64,000 nt of DNA, taken from contig VLTN01000050.1 of the NCBI GenBank assembly GCA_008330645.1, positions 213,864 to 277,863 of the forward strand. The letters run 5' to 3'. The notes below the pieces were generated by a model. It had not been told where the DNA came from. It worked only from the letters and a program-made list of their open reading frames with translations, and did no database searches. This document shows, in pieces, positions 44,969-54,298 of this stretch. The DNA comes from Cafeteria roenbergensis (Eukaryota; Sar; Bigyra; Bicosoecida; Cafeteriaceae). Position 1 is the stretch's first letter; every line of letters begins with the position of its first letter. The position numbers and the translations under genes are program-made.

Positions 44969-45379
44969 ATGGCCATGACTGAGGATGAGCTGCGCGCGTC
45001 CATCAAGGAGAAGAAGGCGGAGCTTGCCGCGCTTGAGCAGCTCAGGGACCAGAGCTCGGCACTTGTGGCTCACCTCGAGGCAATGAAGGGAAAGTTTGGC
45101 GAGATCAAGGAAGGAACTGCGGGTGAGCTTTGGAGGCGAGGGCTGCCCCGTGGGGGGGGGCGAAGCAGGGTTGGAGTGGACAACGGAGGGGCGTGTCGAG
45201 GGCTGGGCTGCGGCTGCCACCGCCTTGCCTCCCCCCGTCCTCTGTGCGTCCGCGACTCCGCAGTGGCCGCCGATGTGCTCGCTCGCTGGAGTGAACTCTT
45301 TGCTCTTGTGGCGGCCCGAGACTCGCACAGGCTAGTGCTGGTCCCGCAGCCCAAGGCGGAGGCAGAAGACGAGGCGTAG
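44969..45379 (+). CDS. DAD2: DASH complex subunit DAD2
   Basis: Small kinetochore protein of the DASH/Dam1 ring, which couples kinetochores to microtubule plus ends. Two exons (44969-45122 and 45264-45379, GTGAGC donor, CCGCAG acceptor) give 89 aa, close to the usual DAD2 length. The coiled coil KEKKAELAALEQLRDQSSAL and the C-terminal block EGTAVAADVLARWSELFALV match the family pattern of a GT-x-V-x-x-VL-x-x-W block after a heptad helix. The intron is 141 nt, a multiple of three without an in-frame stop, so an unspliced reading is also open. Only splicing restores the conserved GTAVAADVL junction. A second ATG lies two codons downstream. Confidence 0.8.
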   Translation: MAMTEDELRASIKEKKAELAALEQLRDQSSALVAHLEAMKGKFGEIKEGTAGELWRRGLPRGGGRSRVGVDNGGACRGLGCGCHRLASPRPLCVRDSAVAADVLARWSELFALVAARDSHRLVLVPQPKAEAEDEA

Positions 45380-45771
45380 CGTGGCAAATCGCCGCCGTTC
45401 TTGCCGCCCCGCGCCCGCCCTCCTCCCGCGGCTTGCGTGTGATACCGTGTGTGTTCCTTTCGTGATGCGCTGAAACCAAGTCCGTTTCGCTTTGCCGCCC
45501 GGAGCGCACCCAGGTGCAGCGCGCGGGGCAGCAGCGCCCAGCTCGGTCTCCGCGGCGGGACGCAGGCCACGGCCCCTCCGCACCGCGTCACGCTGGCGAG
45601 AGGACAGGCACCCCCGGAGGCCGCTCACAATGCAGGGGCTCGCACATATGCGGACGGGCCAACGCAGCTGCAACGCCGACGAGGCGAGGTCTGCCTCCGC
45701 CCCGCCCCGGGCATGAGCCGAGGCGCTGCATCAGCATCGTAGTTGGGCGCTCGGCGCTGGCGGGGGCGCGG
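45380..45771. other. convergent spacer, no gene seen
   Basis: 392 bp between the 3' ends of DAD2 (plus) and the nicalin-like gene (minus). No recognisable gene or RNA. Confidence 0.6.
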
Positions 45772-48765
45772 TCAGTTGGCCCGGCGAGCCCGCCTGCGGC
45801 GGGCGGCGGACTTTGAGATGGGTGCCAGCGGACCGTGTTCCCCCGCTTCGCGCGGCTGTGCGCCTGCGCCCGAGGGGCGAGCCACCGCTGAGCCGATGAC
45901 GAGAAGCGCCCCCCACGCCCAAGACACGCCCGCCTTTTCAAAGGCCGACCTGGCATCGGTCACGAGCCCGCTGGCCGCGACGGCGATGATGCCGGCGAGC
46001 AGCGGAAGCACGGGCACGGCCCACAGAGGCGGCTCCGCCCGGAGGGATGCCAGGGCGCCGCGCGGCACGCCCCCCGCCACCCCGTCCCAAATGAGGATTG
46101 GGCCGCTCCCCAGCGGCACGCGGCGCGACGCCACCTCCACAGCGCAAGCTGCAACTGCTGACGCGGCGGCTGATCCGGACGCGGCGTCCACCTCGGCCGA
46201 CGCCGCACTCGCCGCTGCCGCGTGCGCGCCAGCCACGCCCTCGCATGCGCTGGCCAGCGCCGCCGTGATCCGCAGCAGCACGGGGTGCCGCAGCGGCGCG
46301 GGGGCGCTTCCCTCCGCCCAAGCTGCCGAGAACGGCCCCTGCCCAACGGGGCCGCTCCGCAGCCACGCCGCCGCATCGGCGTCCGCCTCCGGCCCCTGCC
46401 CCTCGCCCCCGGACCAGCCGACCACCCCGGCCTCGACGGCCCTCGCGACGGCGGCCGCATCGGCCGCGGCGGCCGCCTCCAGCGAGCCGGCGGCCCCGCA
46501 AGCCCACGCGACCGGCACTGGCCGCACTCCCATGGCCCTCGCTCCGGCGTCCAGCGACGCGGATGCGGCGGAGCCTGTAGCAGCAGCGGCGGCGGCGGCT
46601 GACACGCTGCTGGAGAGCGCCACGTCAGCGTCGCGCCACAGGTCCGCCGTGTGGGAGCTGAAGCAGCGGAGCCACCTGGCCAGGGCGAGAGCGGACCCTG
46701 CCGAGCTGGGCGCCGATGGCTCCGGCCGGCTGAGCGCGCCCGCCACCAGTGCGCCGATTTCGGCCCCGGCTGCCCCTGCTTCGCTTGCGGCGTCCCGCGC
46801 AGGCCCCGACCCCAGCAGGGCAGCGGCGGCGGCAGCGGCAGCGGCGTCGCCTCCGGCCGCACTGGCAAGAGCCGCCGCCGCTGCAGCAGCGATCTGGCGG
46901 GCGGCGAGGTCCAGCGCGGCTGACGACGGCTCCCTGCGGCCCAGCAGGCCCCCGCCGAGCGCCATGGTCTCCGCCGCCGACAGCCCGGCCGTGACTGTCC
47001 TGGATACGGGAGGGGGGCGTGCGCCGGGCTCACGGGAACCGCCCTTTCCCGGGAAGCCGTTCCAAGCGGTGGATCGGCCGCCGGTTCCGCCGCCCGTGAG
47101 CGCGGACAGGACGTCGGCGATGGGGTTCCGCGCCTTTTGGTGAGCGCGGCGTTTGCGCTGCGATGCGGAGGAGGAGCCGTGCGTGCCTCCGGCGGCCCCG
47201 TCCGCTGCCGCTGCGTCGTCGTCGTCCTGGTCCTCGCCGTCGTCGAAGCTGCTGTCGGAGTCGCCCTCACCCGAGGCCGCGTCGTCGTCTTGGCGGGACC
47301 AGGCGGCTGCTGCAGCCTCGGGCAAGGCTCCCTCGTTCCCTCCTGTGCTGGCGCCAGCCGCGCCAGCCGCGGCCTCCGCGTCGCCGTCCGCGTCAGCCAT
47401 GACTCCCCACTCGTCCGGCGACACACCACGCAAGCCTCCGTCAGCTGCGCTCGAAGGCTCGATGGGCATGCGATCCACTGCAGCAAGCAGCGTCACGGAC
47501 GGCAGGCGCGCCGTGGCGTGCCGCTCGTGAGGCCAGCGGGGCACGTGGAAGGAGGAGCCGTTCACGGGGCCCCACACCGACTGGACGGCGGCGCCTGCCT
47601 CTCGAATTGCCCTGAGAGCGGACCCGATCGGGCCGCGGCTGTCCCCGCTGTCGCTGTCCTCGAGCCGCAGGCCGGAGAGGGCAGTGATGCCCTCTCCGGC
47701 CCCCACGGCGCCCACGCTCACAACGCCGCGGATCGGCCCCAGCAAGGCCCCCGTGGGGTCACTGAGGCATCCGCTCGGCAGGCCCTCGCGCCCGCCGCAG
47801 GCCTTGCGCCTGAGGCTCGCCCTCACGCGGGCGGCGAAGTGCCACGCCGCCGACGGAGCGAAGCCGAGCGCGCCGCCCGAGGCTGCCACGAAGGCCAGCG
47901 AGAGCTTGGGCGGCGCGGCAGCGGGGCCCGAGGCCCGGGCTGGGGCGTACAGGGGGGCAAGTGCAGCAGCGGCGCGAGTCATCACGGCCACGGCGTCGGC
48001 GGTTCGGGAGGCATCGCCCCACGTGGTGCCGCGAGCGGTTGGCAGAGAGTCCGTGTGAGACATGACGACGAGCACGGGCGCTGGCGATCCGTCCTTCAGG
48101 GGCGGCGCACGCAGCACCAGCGACGACGTCGGCAGGCGGAGGGCCCCTGAGGGCGACGGAGCCGCGTCCAGCTGGTCCAGAGTCAAGAGTTCCCCGCCCT
48201 TGAACGCCGCCTGCAGCTCCGCCGTGGGAGCGTCGGGGAACGGCCCAACCACCCCCTCCAGCAGCCCACGATCGTGTGTGAAGGCCATGGGAACGCTTGG
48301 TCCGGGGGGCGCGTGGAGCGCTGCCTCGACCGCTCGCCACTGGGCGCGGGCGTCGTCGCCCGCTGCCTCAGCGCCTACCGGCAGCACAAACAGCACGCCG
48401 GCAGGCTTTCCGGTTGCAAGCACGGCTCGAACGCGCGCAATCGTCGCAGTGGCTGCATCGAGGACGCACACGCGCCCGTGCAGCGGGCCGTGGCTGGCAA
48501 CGGGCGGTGCCGTCGCGTTGCCGGCCTGGTCTGCAGCGATTCGTGCCTCCTCCTCGGTGGGAAGGCCCGTCCACAGCTCTCTCGGTGGCAGACTCAGCGG
48601 CCCCTGGAGCGACATGGGCTGTTTTCCCATCAGGGCGCCCCCTCCAGGAGCGGCGGCTTGTGAGAGCCGCCAGAAGCGCAGAGTGGGCAGCGCCCTCGTC
48701 CCGGAGGCCAAGAGGGCCACCGCAATGGCCACCACTGCGGCAAGCGGTGCACCAGGAGGCCGCAT
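45772..48765 (-). CDS. nicalin-like ER membrane protein (degenerate M28 peptidase fold), expanded
   Basis: Single-exon gene of 997 aa starting with a signal peptide (MRPPGAPLAAVVAIAVALLA). Lumenal blocks align in order with nicalin: a strand with LFVLPVGAEA, VPMAFTHDRGLLEGVVGP, LVVMSHTDSLPTARGTTWGD, LSLAFVAASGGALGFAPSA, VVSVGAVGAGEG, and FHVPRWPHERHATARLPSV, which parallels nicalin's WEHERFAIRRLPAFTL. M28 zinc ligands are not conserved, as in nicalin itself. Nicalin forms the ER BOS complex with TMEM147 and NOMO, which assists multipass membrane-protein insertion. A 300-residue acidic and Ala-rich insert separates the lumenal domain from the C-terminus. The C-terminus carries one or two hydrophobic segments (PLWAVPVLPLLAGIIAVAAS and WAWGALLVIGSAV) and ends in a basic tail (SAARRRRARRAN). 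The ATG at 48765 was chosen over an upstream TTG. Confidence 0.72.
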   Translation of the reverse strand: MRPPGAPLAAVVAIAVALLASGTRALPTLRFWRLSQAAAPGGGALMGKQPMSLQGPLSLPPRELWTGLPTEEEARIAADQAGNATAPPVASHGPLHGRVCVLDAATATIARVRAVLATGKPAGVLFVLPVGAEAAGDDARAQWRAVEAALHAPPGPSVPMAFTHDRGLLEGVVGPFPDAPTAELQAAFKGGELLTLDQLDAAPSPSGALRLPTSSLVLRAPPLKDGSPAPVLVVMSHTDSLPTARGTTWGDASRTADAVAVMTRAAAALAPLYAPARASGPAAAPPKLSLAFVAASGGALGFAPSAAWHFAARVRASLRRKACGGREGLPSGCLSDPTGALLGPIRGVVSVGAVGAGEGITALSGLRLEDSDSGDSRGPIGSALRAIREAGAAVQSVWGPVNGSSFHVPRWPHERHATARLPSVTLLAAVDRMPIEPSSAADGGLRGVSPDEWGVMADADGDAEAAAGAAGASTGGNEGALPEAAAAAWSRQDDDAASGEGDSDSSFDDGEDQDDDDAAAADGAAGGTHGSSSASQRKRRAHQKARNPIADVLSALTGGGTGGRSTAWNGFPGKGGSREPGARPPPVSRTVTAGLSAAETMALGGGLLGRREPSSAALDLAARQIAAAAAAALASAAGGDAAAAAAAAALLGSGPARDAASEAGAAGAEIGALVAGALSRPEPSAPSSAGSALALARWLRCFSSHTADLWRDADVALSSSVSAAAAAAATGSAASASLDAGARAMGVRPVPVAWACGAAGSLEAAAAADAAAVARAVEAGVVGWSGGEGQGPEADADAAAWLRSGPVGQGPFSAAWAEGSAPAPLRHPVLLRITAALASACEGVAGAHAAAASAASAEVDAASGSAAASAVAACAVEVASRRVPLGSGPILIWDGVAGGVPRGALASLRAEPPLWAVPVLPLLAGIIAVAASGLVTDARSAFEKAGVSWAWGALLVIGSAVARPSGAGAQPREAGEHGPLAPISKSAARRRRARRAN

Positions 48766-49290
48766 GCCGTCCAACTCTCCAGGTGGGGGGCTGGCTTCCT
48801 CTCGCGTTGCCGTGGACGCTTGCCGCCCCTCTGCCAGCTCGCCGCCCTTTCACATGGCGACGCTTTGCTCTGTTGGAGACAGGCCAGAGCATGCTGTGCG
48901 ATTGTCCGCACGCCGTCGTCAGGGCTCGTCCGCGGGCGACTACCAAACGAAAGCGGCCACCCAGGCGATGCCCAGGCAGTTGCGTGTTGCGGATAGCCGA
49001 CTGCAAGCGGCGAGCCCTGGCGTGGAGAGCGGCCGTTCCAGGTCGCGCTGCCTCGAACTCCCCTCCGCTCCCCAACTTTTTCAGCCATGCGCAACAACAC
49101 CTTCGCTCGCCTAAAGCTGTCAGACTTGCAGCCGTACTCGGCCCAGAAGACGGAAGAGGCTTTGCCACGGCGAACGCTTTGGCAGGTGCGTGCTTGTCTG
49201 AGAACGGAGCGAGGTGCGGGTTGCCGTCGCGGCTGCGCTCGCGAACGCAATGCTTGCGGCTTCAATGCGGCTCCAGCTGTCGCCAATCGG
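48766..49290. other. intergenic region upstream of the nicalin-like gene
   Basis: 525 bp containing the presumed nicalin-like promoter and the 3' end of YJU2. A short plus-strand reading frame with an ATG at 49,087 and a possible donor after 33 codons was seen but is not supported as a gene. Confidence 0.5.
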
Positions 49291-50692
49291 TCAGTCCGAG
49301 TCGCTGCTGCTGCTGCTGGCGTAATCGGCAACGGCCAACGCCGCTGCACTGGGCGCTGGCGCCGGCGTGCTGCCTGCTGCTGCTGCGGGCGCCGGTTGCG
49401 CTGGAGTTGCTGCACCAGACTTTGGGCCTGATTGATCGGCCTCACGAGGGCGCTTCGCACGCCGACGCGCAGCCGCCGCAGCGAAGAAAGCAGCGGCGGC
49501 CCGGGGCCGAGACGGCTTGCTGGAAGACGCGATGCCGCCTTCAAGACGTGGAACCTTTCCAGTCACCGCTGCGGCCGCAGCCGTCGCCCCTAGCGATGCA
49601 ACCACGTGTGTGGACCCTCCCGCTTCCGCACCCGCAGCCACATCCGCAGCTTCGTCCGCAGCCGCAGCCGAATCCAAATCCAAATCCGAATCTACCGTGG
49701 TCCCAGCGCCTCCCTGGCGTGAGTCATCATCAGCGCCTGCGGCGGGCGCGGCAAGCGAGCCAGCCAGCCGCATTCGTTTGGCCCGGTTGGCAAACGCTGC
49801 CTCCGCTTCAGCCTCGGCCTCTGCCATCGCATCGGCGTCCAGGTGCGTCCCAGCCGCTGCGCTTGCCGCCGCGCCGGCGGCTGCCCCGCTGCTCCCCGCC
49901 GCACCGGCTGCGTCGTCGGCGCCGTCCACCCGCCCCGCGCCCACTTCCCCGCGCTGAACCATCGCGATCATGGCGTCGGGCCCCAGCACCGCCTCTTGCC
50001 GGCGCCGCTCGTACAAGGCCTCCACCTCGTCGTCCGCCTCGGCCTGCTTCCGCATCTCCGCCGCACGGCTCTCGACCGCAGCCATGGCCTCTGCCTTGGA
50101 CGCACGTGGTGCCCCAGCACCGTCCCCTGCGGCGCCGGCCGCTGCCTCGGTCTCCATCTCCTCTGCTGCGGCGTGCGCGGTCTGGCGAAAAGTGCGAATG
50201 GGGTCGCTGCCGCCAAAGGGCCGCGTGACGCCGGCCTCCACAACGTACGACTCGTTCTCGGGGTCGGTGCACAAAGTGAACTCCGCGGAGCACTTGGGGC
50301 ACCTGTAGTAGAAGCGGTAGATGGGCACTCCCAGGTAGTCTCCGGCGCGCTCCTGCGGCGTGTTAAACTTGGTCCCCGCGAACATGAACTCGCCGCACGT
50401 CAGGCAGCGGACGGTGAAGGGGAGCATGTTCCGGATCTGGGAGGGCGCATGGCACGACAGGAGGGGAAGACGAGGGCGAGGGGGCAAGGTTGGGTGGACG
50501 GAACGGGCGCGGCGCCCGTTCTGCGCCCGCTCACCGCTTCCTTGTCAGCCCAGAGGAAGGCTCCAGCAGCAACGGCACCAGCACCGGGCTCACCTTCCAT
50601 TGCTCCGGACCGCTCTTGCGCTTCGCCTTGGGGGTGCGGCGGTAGTCGTACTCGGGCGGGAAGTACTTGTTCTGGACCTTGCGCTCCGACAT
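49291..50692 (-). CDS. YJU2: splicing factor YJU2 (CWC16/CCDC94 family)
   Basis: Step-one splicing factor that promotes branching in the Prp19/NTC-activated spliceosome. Two exons (complement 50594-50692 and 49291-50436) join in phase 0 to give 414 aa. The N-terminus reads MSERKVQNKYFPPEYDYRRT, matching the conserved start that reaches the spliceosome catalytic centre. The zinc-binding module follows: CLTCGEFMFAGTKFN, YLGVPIYRFYYRCPKC, FTLCTDPENESYVVEAG with VTRPFGG. The rest is an Ala/Glu-rich helical tail with basic clusters (ARRRAKRPREADQ) and an acidic Ser-Asp end, as in CCDC94. The tail composition favours the YJU2/CCDC94 branch over CCDC130, but the two were not separated rigorously. 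Confidence 0.9.
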
Positions 50693-51542
50693 GGCTGCGC
50701 CCCGGCGGCAGCTGGCCCGGCAGGCTCAGGAACGGCCTGCGGGTCTGCGCCTGCGGTCTGCGAGCCTGGGTCTGGCCTGGGCCTACGAGTGGGTCGACGC
50801 TGTGCCGTTCGGGGCAGTGCTCGCTCGCTGTCGCTGGCGACAGCCGGTGAATTTTTTTGTGCGGCGACGGCCGGCTTCGAGAGCTGCGGCCCCCTTGCCG
50901 CCCCCCCCCCTCCTCCCCACTCCCCCAACACACGCACACACACACACAGTAGACTTGCTGCTCACGGTCCGACCGCGCAGGCCTTCGACGGGGGCAGCCG
51001 TGGGTTGACTCTTGCGACGAGACCGACCGGCCACGCCGGGTTCTCGCAACGGGCGGACATCGCGACGGAAACCAGCTCTGCTCCGTCGTGCCGCGGTCTC
51101 TTGCTCTCCCCTCACTCGCCTCCTGGCTCCGGCCGACAGCTCACCCCTAGCGGCCGCTTTCGTGCCGGCTCGGAATTCATCACGGCCCTCTCCAGCCTGC
51201 AGGCTCCCACGGGCTTGGCAGCGACTCGCAAGCTTCGCGAGACCGAAGCCGGTGTTAGTTTGCCCGGCAGCGAACCCGGAAGCCGGCTGCGTTCAGAGGC
51301 AGCAGGATCTCCCGTGAGAGCGCTGGTGCCGCGCCGCCGGGGGTGGAGGCCCTGCTGCAGAGGTGCTTGTGGCGATGCCGGTGCTGCACTGCAGCCTGCG
51401 GTGGCGTTGGCGCGTGATCGGTCGTGACCACGTGCGCGTGCTTGGAACGACTGTCACCTGGCTGCGATGTCTCCAGCCGGCGAACGCCTCTTTCGCGCCC
51501 CGCCTCGCGCCGCAGTCCACGCCCGACGTCTGTAGCTCCTCT
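50693..51542. promoter_or_regulatory. divergent intergenic region between YJU2 and a zinc-finger gene
   Basis: 850 bp with a pyrimidine tract and an (AC)n microsatellite at about 50,929-50,949. It should hold both promoters. No gene was recognised. Confidence 0.5.
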
Positions 51543-53824
51543 ATGGACGATGAGGGCGCGCGCCCGACCTGCACCCGCTGCGGACGAACCTTTGCCCGCC
51601 CCAGGTAAGCCATTTTTCTGGCATCAAGACGGCGAACCGGCCGCAGCGGCCCTCTTCCGCCGCTTTCCAGCGCCGCCCGCCGCCTCCCGCTCCCGGATCC
51701 CCCCGCAGTTTCCTCCGGGAGCACATCATCCAAGTCCACGAGCGGCTGCGGCGCTTCCGGTGCATGCTGTGCGGCGCAAGCTACCTGCAGCGTGCTCACG
51801 CCAACAAGCATGTGGCTGCTGCGCACCCGGAGCGCGATCCCGCCTCCTCCTCGGGCCACGAGCGGATCATCCGCAAGCTCAGCGACGCAGAGGCGAGACG
51901 CGCTCGCGACCTGGGAGAGGACACGTCCGGGTTGCGACGCCACCGGCGCACGTCGCCATCCATGACTTCAACGCGTGAGACCTCGGCCAGCCCGCCAGCG
52001 ACACCCGACAGCGCCCAGGACACCGCGCGGCCCTTGCCCGTGGCCTCGATCGCGTGTGCGTGGGCCCGGGCTTGCGGTTCGGGGCCTTTGGCGGGGCTGC
52101 TGCCGTCGATTGCGCCTGCCGACGATGGCGGCCAGAATCGAGCGCTCTTGCCAGTGCCGCTGACTCCTGGCCTCGCAGAGGGCTCCCGCTCGCCCACGAC
52201 GGCGGCTGGGGCTGCGGACACGCTTCCCGTGGCAACCCTGCGCACCCCCAAGGACGAGGCCCTGGCGAATCTGGGCGCGCGGCTGACGCCTGGTCAGCTC
52301 CCCAGCGCGGTGGTCTTCGGCCATTCGGCTGCCGGGTGCGTGCCGGGCCTGGAGACGCGCGGCGCCCGGGAGCCCCACACGCAAGGTGCCCGGCTGGCGC
52401 ATGGATTTTCGCTGCCGGCGGCGTCCCAGGGCCAGCCCTCCGACCTCTCTGGCGCTCGCAGCGCTTGGGGGGAAGGTCCGTTCAAGGCTCAACCGCACTA
52501 CCACGACCAGCGCGCGGTCATGGCGTTCGATGGGCAACCCCCGGGCGCAGCCCCGGCGCTGCCGGCACCGCCGCTTGGTGGCAGCGCGTTCCACGCCTCT
52601 GGTGCGCCCGCATGGCCGGGAACGGCTGCGCAAGCCATGCCCGCGTCGGATCGCAGTTTTGCTGGCGCCTGGGCTGCGCCCCGCGAGCTGACACACCTGC
52701 CTTTCGACGCGGGGCAACCTCGCCCACAGCAGTTCTGGGTCCCCTCCGAGCCGGTCAGCCTCCCCATGCCCCACTTGCTTCCTTCGGACATGCCCATGGG
52801 GTTCGTGGCTGGCGGCGCTGCGGCGGCAATGCCCCAGGCTCGAGCCGGCTCGATTGAGCAGCTAATGCGCATGGAGCAAATGCAACGCTTCCACGACCAG
52901 CAAGAGCATCAACGGCGCCTGCAGCAGCACCAACAGTTTCTCTTTCGCCAAGAGCAGCAGCAGTTCTTGCACCAAGAGCAGATGCGGCAGCAGCGAGAGA
53001 TGCATCACGCGCCCGTCCCCGTGCCGCTGGCGCCCGGCGGCCGTTCGACCCCCCCTCCCAGGTTCTACTTGAGGCCAACCCACCCCGACCCAGAGCTGAC
53101 GGCCAGCCGCCACGGGTGGGCTTCAGCCCGCGCTCCGAATCTTGATTGCGCTGCCGTTGGCCATGGAGCCTGGGAGCAGCGGCTGGCCGTTCCGCCTGGC
53201 GCCAGCGTGTCGATCGTCAGGCCCCCAGACGTATCAAGGCCGCTCTCGCGGTCCGCCACCGCGTCGGACTCCGCCAACGCCTCTTCCGACAGCCGCAGCT
53301 CGGCCTCAGACGTCGTTGCAGCAGCCTCCGCGCAGGCCCACGCCTCGTCGCGTGGCATGAGCATGGAGCCGGCGGTGCTGCTTCCGAGCGAGCCAGGACC
53401 CCACTCCCACGGCACCCATCAAGCCGGTCCCCCGGAGCCCCGCGCCGCCGCCGTGGGCGGATGGCACGAGCCTGCGTCTGCCTTGCTGAGCATGCCAGCG
53501 CGGCCGACGACCTGGAGCGGCGCGCGGCGCATCATTTCGCCCAGCCTCCAAGGCGCGCCGATTCCGCAGGCTGCGCGCCCGGCAGGACCGCCCGACGGAG
53601 CCACTCGCGTACCTTTGCCGACATCGGCTCCAGACATCGGGCCCGGCGCGTTCGCGGCGCTGTCGAGCGAGCCCGCTGCAGGCGCCACGGCGCCACAGTC
53701 TTCGGCAGGAGGCCCCACGACGGAGAGCTCCTTGTCCCCCGCATCCTCAGTGATGCACGCCGCTGCTGAGCCCCCAACGTGGTCATCCGTGGTGTCGCAC
53801 GCGGCTGAACCAGTCAAGAGGTGA
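51543..53824 (+). CDS. two-finger C2H2 zinc-finger protein with Gln-rich region
   Basis: Two exons (51543-51604 and 51709-53824; GTAAGC donor, CCGCAG acceptor) give 725 aa. Splicing completes the first finger. Finger 1 is Cys-x2-Cys-x12-His-x4-His (CTRCGRTFARPS joined to FLREHIIQVH). Finger 2 has the same spacing (CMLCGASYLQRAHANKHVAAAH). The remainder is Pro/Ala/Ser-rich disordered sequence with a Gln/His-rich coiled stretch at about residues 385-430 (QQEHQRRLQQHQQFLFRQEQ), common in transcriptional regulators. A DNA- or RNA-binding regulator is the natural inference; no target or orthologue is recognised. Confidence 0.78.
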
Positions 53825-54298
53825 TGGCAGCAGCCGGGACGGTCGCCCCCGCCCGCCACCCCGTTGCAGCGACAGCGAGTCCGCACAACAGCGACGCCGG
53901 GCCTCGTCGGCCCGGAACTTTTTGAATGCATTGCAACGCCCGTTTCGCCCTTGGCACAGGCGAGACAGACCTTTCGTTGGATCCAGCAGCGCTCTGCCCC
54001 CTGCCCGCTTCTTGGTCCCGGCTCCGAGACTCGCTCATCCCAGTGCCGGGCTTTTCGTAGGCCGGCGCCGGGCGCCCACGCCCTTCACTTGCCTGGGCAA
54101 GGCTCGTCACCCCTGATTGCTTTTGACTGTTGCAGACTCTGATCGATCCATGCGAGTGCAATTGTGTGTGTTTGTCTGCGGCTCACCGCCAAGCATGCCA
54201 GCCCCTCCCCCTTCACGCCTGGTACGCGAGTGTGAACATTGGCTGGGATTCGAATGTGGGCTCAGAGCATACCTCACAGGCGCACAACTGCAGCGTCC
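53825..54298. other. convergent spacer, no gene seen
   Basis: 474 bp between the 3' ends of the zinc-finger gene and the PfkB-SIS gene. GC content is locally lower near 54,110-54,260. No gene was recognised. Confidence 0.6.

Noticed and set aside
49087-49185. Short plus-strand frame with ATG, 33 codons and a GTGCGT donor-like end
   Set aside because: No downstream exon could be joined without running antisense into YJU2, and the peptide matches nothing I recognise.
54230-54265. TTCGAAT box resembling a tRNA T-loop
   Set aside because: No matching acceptor stem, anticodon arm or D-loop could be folded around it.
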